A stretch of 64,000 nucleotides of DNA from CAYFJO01 sp964343305 (GTDB lineage Bacteria > Planctomycetota > Planctomycetia > Pirellulales > Pirellulaceae), in the NCBI GenBank assembly GCA_964343305.1, contig CAYFJO010000011.1:1-64000 (forward strand), in the 5' to 3' direction. The position numbers were made by a program, and so were the translations under genes. Below are positions 16,664 to 25,412 of this stretch, in pieces. Below the pieces are notes generated by a model. That model worked only from the letters and a program-made list of their open reading frames with translations. It was not told the DNA's origin and made no database searches. The first letter of the stretch is position 1. Each line of letters starts with the position of its first letter.

Positions 16664-19468
16664 ATGATTCGAAAATCATTTTTTTGGTGTGCCTTGCTTC
16701 TTTTGGCCGCGAATCGAATCGCTTGGACGCAAGAGGCAGCGCCACAAAACGGCCATGCCAATTTGCTTGTTGAGCAGGGAGTCACGGTCCAGCACACAAC
16801 AATGGCGGGCGAATTAAAAACTCGCTTGGCTTTATTGTCGGACGGTCGAAGTGAGACGGTTGCAACACTGCCCGCGTCATCGGAAGTTCCGATTGACATT
16901 GTCTATGGATTTGCCGACAAGACGGTGACACCCCACCAGTTGTCCGTTGAATTCGGGCCGGCCAGCAAACAAGGCGAGATCGCGAAGGTCGATGTTCTGG
17001 TCTCTTCGTTGGCACCCAATTCGGGTTTTCAATCGCTGACCGAAGCCGTTTTGAAAGCTGGCGCGCGGCCGCAAGTGGTTTCGCTTCCTCAAGCGGCGGC
17101 AAAGTGGCTGATGGTTCGCATCACTGCGTCCAAGGATGTGGACGAGTTAGCCATCGCCGAACTTCGCGTGTTTGGGCATCTCGGCGCGCCGCGGTCGCGA
17201 TACGCTTTCAATGAATCACCCGCCAAGGCGCTGCAAGTGTTGGCAAAGCTTCAAGATCAAGTTCAGTCGGCCATTTCTGATGACGAACGCGTGTTGATGG
17301 CCGATGCTCGCGACGGCAAGTTGGATGAACATTCGTTTGCCGAAGCCGCCTTGATTGCGTCCGGCGTCAGCGACACGAGTGCCCGCAATCGATACTTGAA
17401 GAAGATCGACGAGTATGAAGCGGCAGTTCGCAAGGCGACGACAAACCTGGCGTCGCCATTCGAAAAAGGACGCGCGATCTTGAAATGGATTCACCAGCAT
17501 CCGATGTCCGCCGGCTACTTGTTTCCTCAAACGGATCTTTCGACGATCGTTGACACGGGCAAGTTCAACTGTGTTTCCTCGGCCACGCTGTACAACATTT
17601 TGTCTCGACGTTTGGGCATCGACGCGCGGGCCATCGAAGTGCCAGATCACGCATTTTCGATTGTCTATCATGGGGCTAATCACGTCGATGTCGAAACCAC
17701 CACGCCTTATGGATTCGACCCGCAGAGCAATGAACGAGCCCGCAAACAGTTTGAAGAGCGGACGGGTTTTTCGTACGTGGACGAAAAGAAAAAGGATTTG
17801 CGGCGCGAGATCGATGAGCTGGGGCTGGTCGGAGTCATCTATTACAACCATGGCGTCACACATTCGAAGAAAGAGCAGTACCTCGAAGCGCTGGTCGACT
17901 ACTTTCGGGCATTGAGTCTTGATCCAGAGTTCGACTCCAGCGTGAAAAACTCGTTGGCTGCGTTGGCGAATTGGGGGATTCTGCTGTCGGAGGATGGCAA
18001 TTTTGAGAAGGCGGTCCAAGTGATCGATGTGGGACTGGCACTCGCGCCGCAAGATGCCACCTTGTTAAACAACCGCAAGGCAACATGGACACAGTGGATC
18101 AGCGCCACGGTCAAGGACGGCAACACTGCGGAGGCGTTGGCGCTGGTTCGTCACGCCCACCAAGCCGTGCCCGACGGCAAATTCCTGGCCATGCAATCCT
18201 GGGTGTTCATCGGTCCCGGTGAAGAAAAGGTCAAAGCGAAACAATGGCCCGCCGCATTGGCACTTGCCGAAACAAGTTTAAAGCAAAGCTTGGAAGAGTC
18301 CGCGCTCAAAGAGCTTCGCGATTGGCGACGCAGCGTCATTTCGCGCTGGTGGGACGCCGAACAATCCGCCGGCCGATTCACCCAAGCAGCATTGGTCTTG
18401 GAACGAGGTTTGAAGATCGAACCGAATGACAAACGCTTCGCGCATAACCTCGGATTTCTCGTCCAAGAGTGGCTGAAAAAGACGCAGGCGGACGAAGGTA
18501 CAGAGCAAGCTCAGACAATCATGTCCGCCTGTCTCAAGCGTTTTCCCAATATTGCGCAGGTCCAACAGGCATCGGTCAACCATTTGTATCTGCGGATGAA
18601 AGCGTTGCGCGAAGGCGCAAAACACGCCGATGCGATCGCGACGGCCGAGCTGGCGATCAAGTTGTTGCCCAACAACAAGGACGTCGCCCAGTGGCCACAG
18701 GCCAGTTATGCGTTTTGGGCGTCATCGTTGATCGACCAAGAGAAATGGCTGGAGGCCAGGAAGGTTTACGTCCAGGCACGTGGGCGCTTTCCGAAGGACA
18801 AGCGATTTGCCGACGCCGAGGAGTCGTTGATCCATCGATGGGCAAAGAAACCGATGGACGCCAAGGATTGGCAAACGGCGCTCGACATTTACGAGAAGGG
18901 GCTGGCCCGTTTGCCCGACTCCAAGCGAGTTCAACAGCAGATCGTCTATCTCGCGCAACAATTGGCGCTGGCGAAGCTTGAATCCGATGGCGGCGCGGCG
19001 GCGGAAATGACGATTGCCAAAGTGATTGAACAACATCCACAGCTCTCGCGTTTGACGGATGTTGCCACAGCACTTGTTCAACACCAGATCAGCCAACTGG
19101 AGAAGGCGAAGAAATACGACGAAGCGCTGGCCGTCGTTGATCGTGCGGCCGTCAACGTGAAGCAAGCCAAGGAGATTCCGGATCTTGCAAAATATGTACT
19201 ATCGCGACAGTTGACTGCGCTGGCCGAGGCCAAGGACTGGCAGCCAGCCGTTGCCGTCGGAATCAAGGGACTCCAGCGTTTTCCCAAGGATGGCACGTTT
19301 GTCAACAATACAAAATACTGTTACAGCATGTGGGCCCGCGGCCACTTTGAGAAAGAAGAATGGAAACAGGCCCAAGTCGTTTTGGAAGCCGCGCTGAAAC
19401 AGTTTCCCAATGACGGCGGCTTTAAACGGAACCTGGATCTCTGCAAACACCAGCAAAAGAACTCGTGA
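16664..19468 (+). CDS. Secreted transglutaminase-like protein with TPR repeats
   Basis: A 934-residue protein. The frame is open from 16517, but I start at ATG 16664 because it directly precedes a signal peptide (MIRKSFFWCALLLLAANRIA). Residues about 25-175 form a discoidin-like or beta-sandwich region (VMVRITASKDVDELAIAELRVFG-type segment). A transglutaminase-like core follows at about 265-360: KFNCVSSATLYNILSRRLGI gives the Cys, PDHAFSIV the His and HVDVETT the Asp of a papain-like triad. The remainder (about 380-930) is a series of TPR-like helical repeats. Such proteins often act on peptides or as scaffolds in the envelope. It is divergent from the SoxC-like gene. The triad is visible; the activity is untested. 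Confidence 0.8.
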   Translation: MIRKSFFWCALLLLAANRIAWTQEAAPQNGHANLLVEQGVTVQHTTMAGELKTRLALLSDGRSETVATLPASSEVPIDIVYGFADKTVTPHQLSVEFGPASKQGEIAKVDVLVSSLAPNSGFQSLTEAVLKAGARPQVVSLPQAAAKWLMVRITASKDVDELAIAELRVFGHLGAPRSRYAFNESPAKALQVLAKLQDQVQSAISDDERVLMADARDGKLDEHSFAEAALIASGVSDTSARNRYLKKIDEYEAAVRKATTNLASPFEKGRAILKWIHQHPMSAGYLFPQTDLSTIVDTGKFNCVSSATLYNILSRRLGIDARAIEVPDHAFSIVYHGANHVDVETTTPYGFDPQSNERARKQFEERTGFSYVDEKKKDLRREIDELGLVGVIYYNHGVTHSKKEQYLEALVDYFRALSLDPEFDSSVKNSLAALANWGILLSEDGNFEKAVQVIDVGLALAPQDATLLNNRKATWTQWISATVKDGNTAEALALVRHAHQAVPDGKFLAMQSWVFIGPGEEKVKAKQWPAALALAETSLKQSLEESALKELRDWRRSVISRWWDAEQSAGRFTQAALVLERGLKIEPNDKRFAHNLGFLVQEWLKKTQADEGTEQAQTIMSACLKRFPNIAQVQQASVNHLYLRMKALREGAKHADAIATAELAIKLLPNNKDVAQWPQASYAFWASSLIDQEKWLEARKVYVQARGRFPKDKRFADAEESLIHRWAKKPMDAKDWQTALDIYEKGLARLPDSKRVQQQIVYLAQQLALAKLESDGGAAAEMTIAKVIEQHPQLSRLTDVATALVQHQISQLEKAKKYDEALAVVDRAAVNVKQAKEIPDLAKYVLSRQLTALAEAKDWQPAVAVGIKGLQRFPKDGTFVNNTKYCYSMWARGHFEKEEWKQAQVVLEAALKQFPNDGGFKRNLDLCKHQQKNS

Positions 19469-19525
19469 GCAAATGAATTTGAGAAGTCCCCGTTTCCTCG
19501 TCTTGTCGATGATCAGCCGAGTAAA

Positions 19526-20128
19526 TCAAGTCAGCCGTCGCACCACTCCGACTACGACTCCAAGCACATCGGCCTTTTTCACATAGATGGGATCCATCTC
19601 TGAATTGGCGGGCTGCAAACGAATCCGCTTCCTTTCGGGATGCCAGTATTTTAATGTCGCCTGGCCATCGTCCGTCCGCGCGATGACCATTTCACCATCC
19701 TCGGCCGTTTCGCGCGGCTCGACCACGACATAATCTCCGTCCGCAATCTGGGCGTCGATCATCGAATCGCCGCTGATTTCCAAGACATACCAGTCTCGCT
19801 TGGTAAACATGGCGCCAAAGTCGACGCGCTCGTCTTGTTCGATCGCTTCGTGGAGTGCCCCGGCCGCGACGCGACCCTTCAGTGGCAAGCCACGGCCCGT
19901 TCGTTTGGCCAAGTCGGTTAATTCGATTGCCCGAGATTCTTTGGGCGTGCGGCGGATCAGCCCCTTTTTTTCCAACGCCTTCAAGTGGCACATCACGCCG
20001 TTTGGCGACGTAATGCCAAAGTTTTTTCCAATCTCGCGCACCGTGGGACCATAGCCACGATTGTGAATCTTGTCGCAAATAAATTCGTACACGGCACGTT
20101 GTCGTTCCGTGAGCCGCTCAAGAGGCAT
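19526..20128 (-). CDS. lexA: LexA SOS-response repressor
   Basis: A 200-residue protein started at MPLERLTERQ (ATG 20128; AAGGA 8 nt upstream), which fits the usual LexA length. The winged-helix domain (1-70) reads LTERQRAVYEFICDKIHNRGYGPTVREIG, then KALEKKGLIRR. The C-terminal autoprotease holds the cleavage site Ala89-Gly90 (VAAGAL), the nucleophile Ser122 (SGDSMID) and the general base Lys160 (ATLKYW). These align with E. coli A84-G85, S119 and K156. It represses DNA-damage genes and self-cleaves when RecA filaments form. A sigma70-type promoter is at 20184-20211. I see no classic enterobacterial or Gram-positive SOS box, which is not surprising because LexA operators differ among phyla. 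Confidence 0.96.
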   Translation of the reverse strand: MPLERLTERQRAVYEFICDKIHNRGYGPTVREIGKNFGITSPNGVMCHLKALEKKGLIRRTPKESRAIELTDLAKRTGRGLPLKGRVAAGALHEAIEQDERVDFGAMFTKRDWYVLEISGDSMIDAQIADGDYVVVEPRETAEDGEMVIARTDDGQATLKYWHPERKRIRLQPANSEMDPIYVKKADVLGVVVGVVRRLT

Positions 20129-20183
20129 CGGCAATTCCTTAAGGAGAGTCCTTGCAGATATGGGGGAAATCCTGATGTCGCTC

Positions 20184-20211
20184 ACTATAATATACGCACG
20201 TTCATTTTCAA
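20184..20211 (-). promoter_or_regulatory. Candidate lexA promoter
   Basis: On the minus strand TTGAAA (20211-20206) and TATAGT (20189-20184) are 16 bases apart, about 55 nt upstream of the lexA ATG. The overlapping TATATTATAG allows other -10 choices. The remaining part of the 343-bp lexA-sppA gap holds the family A repeat at 20296-20386. Confidence 0.5.
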
Positions 20212-20295
20212 GTCGCGGGTTACCGCAACTTTTCGTTTGCTACAATTGCTCGAATATTGCGAATGGTTTCGAGCGATCAAAACAAAGCAATCGAG

Positions 20296-20386
20296 GGAAG
20301 TGTCTTGATTCTGAGTTGCAGACTTCCGAAGTTTCGGAAAACTTCGGAAGTCTCGTCCGTAGCAACTCAAACTTAAGACACTACCC
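20296..20386. repeat. 90-bp long hairpin element, family A copy 2
   Basis: The core AGACTTCCGAAG...CTTCGGAAGTCT is flanked by GTGTCTTGATTCTGAGTTGC on the left and AACTCAAACTTAAGACAC on the right, which pair with each other. It shares the segment GTCTCGTCCGTAGCAA with the copy at 9977-10066. Lies between divergent lexA and sppA. Confidence 0.85.
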
Positions 20387-20471
20387 AGTCGAGCGCCGCG
20401 CGTGCAGCATTGCATCACGTGTGGCAAAATGAAATCAAACTTGGCACGCCCAATCACACCGGAGAGTTCTC

Positions 20472-22274
20472 ATGGTTACCACGCGGATGAGTTTCGTTTT
20501 TGCAATCACGACCATCGTCGCCTCGGCAATGCAAATGGCTGTTGCCGATGACACCAAGCCCGAAGCGGACAAGGTTGTCAAAAAGAAAGTTGCGCGGTTG
20601 CGTCTGAAGGGTTCGTTCCCGGAATCACCAGCAGCCATCGGCATCTTTGGCGAATTGGAACAGAATCTGCGCGGCATGATCGCGCGTCTGGACCGAGCGG
20701 CAAAGGACGACTCGATCTCAGCGGTCGTGCTCCGCATTCAAAACACCAGTGTCGGCCGCGGCAAGCTTGCCGAACTTCGAGCCGCCATCGCTCGCACACA
20801 AGAATCGGGCAAGAAGATCATCGCCGAATTGAATTCGGCCTCGACCGCCGACTATCTGCTGGCGTGCGCTTGCGACGAAATCATCATGCCCAAATCGGGC
20901 GTGATCATGATGCCCGGCGTTCGAGCGGAAGTCACGTTTTTTGGCGGGTTATTTGAGAAACTAGGCATCGAGGCCGACATGCTGCAGGTTGGCGACTTTA
21001 AAGGGGCGGCGGAACCGTTCACACGAAAGAGCATGAGCAAGGAATTTCGCCAGCAATACACGATGTTGATCGACGACTTCTACAACCAAATGATCAGCAC
21101 CATTGCCACGGACCGCAAACTAGCCGAGGACAAGGTCAAAGAGTTGATCGACGTCGGATTGCTGTCGACTCAAGATGCCAAAAAGCATGGATTGGTCGAT
21201 GTCGTGGCGTATGCGGATGAGACCGAGGCGTATTTGAAGGAACACCTCAAAGCCGACGAAATCGACTTGTTGGCGGATTACGGAAAAAAGAAAATCGACA
21301 CGAATTTCTCGGGACCTCTCGGTTTCATGAAGTTGTTCGAATTGATGATGGGCGGTTCGTCGGGGTCGCGAGGCAGCAAGAACAAGAAGATTGCTCTGGT
21401 GTATGCCATTGGTCCAATCATGACGGGGTCCAGCACCGCCAGCTTGTTTGGTGGCGAAACGATGGGTAGCGACACGATCGTGAAAGCATTGCGCAAAGCT
21501 GGCGATGACGATACCGTCGTGGCCATTGTCTTGCGTGTCGACAGCCCCGGTGGTTCCGCTTTGGCGAGTGACCTCATCTGGCGCGAGATCACCAGGATGG
21601 AAAAGCCCGTCGTTGCCAGCATGGGTGACATGGCTGCCAGCGGAGGCTATTACATCTCGATGGGCTGCGACATAATCTTCGCCGAAGCCGGCACGATCAC
21701 GGGCTCGATCGGCGTGGTCGGTGGAAAGATTGTGATGTCCGGTTTGTTCGAAAAGGCCGGCATCGCGACCGACGTGATCAGCCGCGGCAAAAACAGCGGG
21801 CTGCTGTCGGGTGATGCAAAGTTCTCGGACAGCGAGCGAGAAGTCTGGAAGAAAATGATGGAAGACACCTATCTTGAATTCACGCAAAAAGCTGCGGACG
21901 GCCGCAAGATGAAATTGGCCGATTTGGAGAAACATGCCGGCGGACGCATCTGGAGCGGCCAACGAGCCCAAAAGGTCGGACTGGTCGACAAAGTGGGAAC
22001 GTTGCGCGATGCGATTTTGGAGGCCAAGAAACTGGCCGGATTGGGCGACGAAGACAAAGCCGAGATTATGGTGTTGCCAAAACCGGTCAATGTGTTCGAT
22101 CAATTGCTGGGGATTTCCGCCATGGCGCCAAAGATTATTGCACCGAAGATTCGAACGGAGTTGGGCCGAGTGTCCAAAGATGCGGCGAAATTATTGGGCC
22201 AGGCCCAGATGATCGAGCAGTGGTTTGCCGAACCATCCGTGCTGGTCATGCCCTACAACGTGGAAATCAAGTAA
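20472..22274 (+). CDS. sppA: Signal peptide peptidase SppA, 67K type
   Basis: A 600-residue S49-family serine protease with a tandem domain layout like E. coli SppA (618 residues). It has an N-terminal hydrophobic segment (residues about 7-24). The N-terminal half contains QVGDFKGAAEPF with Lys177, aligning with E. coli Lys209. The C-terminal half contains SMGDMAASGGYY with Ser390, aligning with Ser409, and SPGGSALASD. The Ser/Lys dyad is therefore intact, formed between the two halves as in E. coli. It degrades leftover signal peptides in the membrane. GGAG lies about 10 nt before the ATG. It is divergent from lexA and followed after 110 bp by a Flp pilin gene. Confidence 0.93.
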   Translation: MVTTRMSFVFAITTIVASAMQMAVADDTKPEADKVVKKKVARLRLKGSFPESPAAIGIFGELEQNLRGMIARLDRAAKDDSISAVVLRIQNTSVGRGKLAELRAAIARTQESGKKIIAELNSASTADYLLACACDEIIMPKSGVIMMPGVRAEVTFFGGLFEKLGIEADMLQVGDFKGAAEPFTRKSMSKEFRQQYTMLIDDFYNQMISTIATDRKLAEDKVKELIDVGLLSTQDAKKHGLVDVVAYADETEAYLKEHLKADEIDLLADYGKKKIDTNFSGPLGFMKLFELMMGGSSGSRGSKNKKIALVYAIGPIMTGSSTASLFGGETMGSDTIVKALRKAGDDDTVVAIVLRVDSPGGSALASDLIWREITRMEKPVVASMGDMAASGGYYISMGCDIIFAEAGTITGSIGVVGGKIVMSGLFEKAGIATDVISRGKNSGLLSGDAKFSDSEREVWKKMMEDTYLEFTQKAADGRKMKLADLEKHAGGRIWSGQRAQKVGLVDKVGTLRDAILEAKKLAGLGDEDKAEIMVLPKPVNVFDQLLGISAMAPKIIAPKIRTELGRVSKDAAKLLGQAQMIEQWFAEPSVLVMPYNVEIK

Positions 22275-22383
22275 CAACCAGTACGATTGGGCGCAATCCA
22301 TCGGATCGGTTTGCGTGTGGCCTGATGCGACGTAGGTTTGAATAATCACTCTGCTTCCATCCATCTCCGCTCCCTGGCGACAC

Positions 22384-22572
22384 ATGCAAAAACTCTTACG
22401 CTTTCTTCGCGAAGAAGACGGTCCGACAGCCGTTGAATACGCTGTCATGTTGGCCTTGATCATTGCCGTCTGCATGGCCGGGATTCAGGCAGTGGGAGTT
22501 CAGGCGTCAAGTTCGTTTACAGATTCTAAAGACGAACTCAACAAGCACTTTACCGCGGCCGGCGTCAGGTGA
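22384..22572 (+). CDS. Flp/Fap-type pilin
   Basis: A 62-residue type IVb (Flp) prepilin. The leader MQKLLRFLREEDG is followed by the processing site G|PTAVEYAVML, with the required Glu at +5 and Tyr at +6, then a hydrophobic helix (AVMLALIIAVCMAGIQAVG) and a short polar tail. TadV/CpaA-type peptidases cut such leaders and the mature helices polymerise into pili used for surface attachment. No tad/cpa assembly genes are in the window, so this is an orphan pilin copy, as often seen in planctomycetes. It probably has its own transcript between sppA and the arrestin-like gene. Confidence 0.92.
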   Translation: MQKLLRFLREEDGPTAVEYAVMLALIIAVCMAGIQAVGVQASSSFTDSKDELNKHFTAAGVR

Positions 22573-22911
22573 CCCTGGGCACCGAGTGTCGTTCGTGGTC
22601 GTCTATCTGCCAGCAGAATCGGCCGCTATCAAGCGATTTCACTGCACATTGCCAAGGGCCTGTTCGCGGTGCAATGTAAAATGGCGGGACATGCCGGCCT
22701 GAATCGAGGTGCTGGTAGTCACAGATGAATAGGCCGGCACACCCACCAAACAAACGTAGCCCACAATTCGTGTTGCTGCTCTCTCCACCCCAATTGTTTG
22801 CCAGTTCCCCGGTGGTAAGTCTTGTCGTGTCGGTAGAAAATGTAGACGAAGATTCAATCCGTTGAGTTTCGCTCTTTTCAAACATCTCGCCTCTGTTGAG
22901 GAAGCCCCGAC
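22573..22911. other. 339-bp intergenic region
   Basis: Lies between the Flp pilin and the arrestin-like gene. It contains an 8-bp inverted repeat GCCGGCCT ... AGGCCGGC (about 22694-22737) enclosing some 28 nt, and GAGGAAG just before the next start. I see no coding sequence or known RNA. Confidence 0.4.
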
Positions 22912-23871
22912 ATGTCCAACGAGATTCGCATTCAACCGTCCAGCGAACAAATCGTGCGCGGCAAGCCCATCGTTGTCCCGGTCACCGTCGTTCTCGATCG
23001 TCCGCTGAAAGTACGAGGCATTCACGCCAAATTTCAAGGTGCCGAGGAAACGAAGGCTGTCTACACAACGACCAGTACGGATGGGAAAGGCCGTACGACG
23101 ACTCAAACACACACGGCCGTGCAGCACATCGACGTCACCACGCAGGCCTACCTGTTGGCGGGCAACGACCGGCTCGGATTCTTCGGCAACTTGTCGGATG
23201 CGATCGCAACGATCTTCGGCGGCGGGCAGCACGAAACCATGCCACCTGGCGAGTATCCGTTCAAAATCGAAGTATCAATTCCAGAGGATGCTCCACCAAC
23301 GCACGTGGGAAAAAAGACCCGCGTCTTCTACGAGTTGTCTGTGCAAGTCGATGTGCCACTCGCGTTCGATTTGAAGACGGTGCAGTCGTTTCATGTGATG
23401 CCGCTGCCTGCCAGCTATGAAACGAACCCCATTCGCACGCGCTATCCCGATGATGAGGGCCGTGGTTTTTTTGATTCGCTTTTTGCTCCGAATGTTGAAA
23501 TTGAAATGGCGCTGTCCGCCGACAAGTTTCGCTTGGGTGAATCGATCGAGGGAATCTTCTGCGTGGAGACCAAAGATCCATTGAACTGCAATGCCATTCG
23601 TGTCCGTCTGGTCGGCATCGAGAACAGCCAAGCGCATGGCCACGTGGACCGTTTCACTCACCAGACAGAAGCCGTAGAACTTAGCGCGCCAGGTGTTATG
23701 ACTGGGTCCTACAAGGAGGAGTTCCAATTTGTCGCGGATACCACCGCACCCTTATCGGCGAGCGGCGAGTTGTTCTCGATCGAGTGGTTTGTCCAAATCG
23801 AACTGGATGTCCCGTGGGCCAAGGACCCAAAGATCCGGGCGCCAATCGAACTCCACCCGGCGGGACGATGA
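22912..23871 (+). CDS. Bacterial arrestin-like protein
   Basis: A 319-residue protein with GAGGAAG 7 nt before the ATG and no signal peptide or membrane segment. It looks like two arrestin-type beta-sandwich domains. The N-domain (about 1-165) has IRIQPSSEQIVRGKPIVVPV, LDRPLKVRGIHAKFQGAEET and the strand PPGEYPFKIEVSIPEDAPPT that is typical of arrestin/Vps26/Spo0M-fold proteins. The C-domain (about 180-315) opens with EIEMALSADKFRLGESIEGI and closes with GELFSIEWFVQIELDVPWAK. Eukaryotic arrestins bind receptors and sorting motifs; bacterial relatives such as Spo0M are poorly understood. The cytoplasmic location is inferred from the missing export signal. The assignment rests on pattern, so a structure prediction would settle it. 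Confidence 0.65.
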   Translation: MSNEIRIQPSSEQIVRGKPIVVPVTVVLDRPLKVRGIHAKFQGAEETKAVYTTTSTDGKGRTTTQTHTAVQHIDVTTQAYLLAGNDRLGFFGNLSDAIATIFGGGQHETMPPGEYPFKIEVSIPEDAPPTHVGKKTRVFYELSVQVDVPLAFDLKTVQSFHVMPLPASYETNPIRTRYPDDEGRGFFDSLFAPNVEIEMALSADKFRLGESIEGIFCVETKDPLNCNAIRVRLVGIENSQAHGHVDRFTHQTEAVELSAPGVMTGSYKEEFQFVADTTAPLSASGELFSIEWFVQIELDVPWAKDPKIRAPIELHPAGR

Positions 23872-23959
23872 TTGAGGACCCAACACAAACGCGGTTTTGT
23901 TTCTGGACAGGTGCCTACCCGCCAAGGATCGGATCCCAAGCGGTCTTTCCAAGCGAAAA

Positions 23960-24937
23960 CTAGAGGTCAACGATCTGACCAAGATTGTTCTGCTCGGCAA
24001 TCGACAGGATTTCTGCCGCACAGACGATGTCCTGAGCCGCATTTCCGACGGACTTGAAAAACGTCGTTTGGTCGTTGCTGCTTCGTCCTGGACGCTTGCC
24101 CAGTATTACCTCTCCGAGTTCAGCAGGTGAGTAATCGGGGGGCAGTCTGCCGCGTCTTATCGGATCAACGATGTCGCCTGCCTCGCAGAGCGCGGCTTCG
24201 CGATGATCGACAAAGACGGCAGCTCGGCAAACGGTTTCTGACGGAACCTCTGACATGTCGGCGCGAAAAGAACCGATACCATTTATGTGCACTCCTGGTC
24301 TCGTTTCTTTATCCGCGAACACGGGGGTGCTACTGTTTGTGGCCGTGGTGATCAGGCCACACTCGCCGAGAACCTCGGTCGACAAACTTGGCACAAGATG
24401 ACACTTGCCGGCCAACTCCGATTGAACTTCGCAGAAAGCCTCGGCATTCGCCAGTTTCCGTGACAAGACATAGACCGTCTCCAAAGGAAGAACCTCCAGC
24501 ATGGCGCGAAGCTGACAGGCAGCCTGGCCGCCGGTTCCGATGAGGGCAGCCACCTTCGTGTCTGAGTTTGCCAGCAAGCGTGTCGCCAAGCCCGATGCCG
24601 CCCCGGTTCGCAGCGCAGTCAAATACTCCGCGTCCATTAAAGCCAGCGGCAGCCCCGAATCGCTGTCGTTCACCAACATCAGCCCTGTTGTGACTGGTAG
24701 CTTCTGCTCGGCGTTGTCCGGAAACACCGAAACCGCCTTCATTCCAAATACCTTCGACGAAGGCATCAGCGCCGGCTTGTACAACATCGTGCCAGCCGAG
24801 CTTCTGATGTTCGTTCGCACGGGAACTTGAATCGCACCCTGCGTCAGGGCAAGGAACGCTTCCGTCATGAGTTCGATGGCTTGCCACATCGTGAGCGTCT
24901 GTCGGATGTCTTGCTGACTTAGGAGACGAATCTTCAT
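23960..24937 (-). CDS. Ornithine cyclodeaminase / mu-crystallin family protein
   Basis: A 325-residue protein. The family core is clear: VPVRTNIRSSAGTMLYKPAL, GMKAVSVFPDNAEQKLPVT, LALMDAEYLTALRTGAASGL (residues about 100-119) and the Rossmann motif ALIGTGGQAACQLRAML (about 131-147). Later blocks are GVHINGIGSFRADMSEVP and FFKSVGNAAQDI. Members are NAD(P)-dependent and include ornithine cyclodeaminase, ketimine reductase and alanine dehydrogenase, so the substrate cannot be fixed from sequence alone. It is convergent with the arrestin-like gene and lies 59 bp downstream of the ArsC-family selenoprotein gene on the same strand, so the two could be co-transcribed. Confidence 0.88.
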   Translation of the reverse strand: MKIRLLSQQDIRQTLTMWQAIELMTEAFLALTQGAIQVPVRTNIRSSAGTMLYKPALMPSSKVFGMKAVSVFPDNAEQKLPVTTGLMLVNDSDSGLPLALMDAEYLTALRTGAASGLATRLLANSDTKVAALIGTGGQAACQLRAMLEVLPLETVYVLSRKLANAEAFCEVQSELAGKCHLVPSLSTEVLGECGLITTATNSSTPVFADKETRPGVHINGIGSFRADMSEVPSETVCRAAVFVDHREAALCEAGDIVDPIRRGRLPPDYSPAELGEVILGKRPGRSSNDQTTFFKSVGNAAQDIVCAAEILSIAEQNNLGQIVDL

Positions 24938-24996
24938 GGCAAAGTGGAAGCTGCCAGCTCGTGGCGAAAAAGTTCGATTTCGAAATGCGCTCTCGA

Positions 24997-25344
24997 TCAG
25001 CCAAACACCTTCTCGTAGGTTTCCTGGTCAAAGCCAACGACCAGCGTCTTGCCTATTCGTAACGTTGGCGCTCTTAAGTTGCCCGACGGCCCCAGCAACA
25101 GTTTGCAAAGTGTCGCTTTGTCTGGCTTGTCTTTTTTCAAGTTCAAATGGACGACCTTTTTGCCCTTCGCTGCGTAGATCTCGCTGGCCTTCGCGGCCAA
25201 CGCGAGGGCTTCTTTTTCTTTGAACGTGGTTTTCTTTGCGTTGACCTCTTCGGTCGCTTCGACGCCGACGACTGCAAGAAACTCTTGCGTTTTCCCACAA
25301 GTTGTTCAGCCCGGGCGGTGATAGCTCCAATCAAGTTTAGGCAT
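24997..25344 (-). CDS. ArsC-family thioredoxin-fold protein with in-frame UGA (predicted selenoprotein)
   Basis: Read through an in-frame TGA at 25308-25306, this is a 115-residue protein. It starts MPKLDWSYHRPG (ATG 25344, GGAG 7 nt upstream), then UGA at codon 13, then TTCGKTQEFLAVVGVEATE. The UGA falls at the first Cys of a CxxC motif, giving U-T-T-C. Downstream the ArsC/Spx-like fold continues (KKVVHLNLKKDKPDK, APTLRIGKTLVVGFDQETYE) to a TGA stop at 24997. No frameshift is needed on either side. A hairpin fitting a bacterial SECIS lies 17 nt after the UGA (separate entry). Without read-through only a TTG-started fragment from 25200 would be annotated, losing the active site. A planctomycete ArsC-type (seleno)protein is known from my memory of protein naming. 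A nonsense mutation is the alternative. Confidence 0.78.
25274..25308 (-). promoter_or_regulatory. UGA codon and SECIS-like hairpin
   Basis: After the UGA (25308-25306) and 17 nt comes GCAAGA (25288-25283), loop GUU (25282-25280) and UCUUGC (25279-25274): a perfect 6-bp stem with a 3-nt loop starting with G. Spacing, stem length and a G at the loop start match the bacterial SECIS rule for SelB recruitment. The hairpin is inside the coding sequence, as in bacterial selenoprotein mRNAs. Confidence 0.65.
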
Positions 25345-25412
25345 CGTTGATCTCCATTTACTTACGTTTCTAGCGACGAACACACGTTACGGCGCGAATT
25401 AAAGATGTGAGA

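Noticed and set aside
20472..22274. Possible loss of the catalytic Lys in SppA
   Set aside because: First comparison used the wrong segment; QVGDFKGAAEPF (Lys177) aligns with the E. coli segment holding Lys209, so the dyad is intact.
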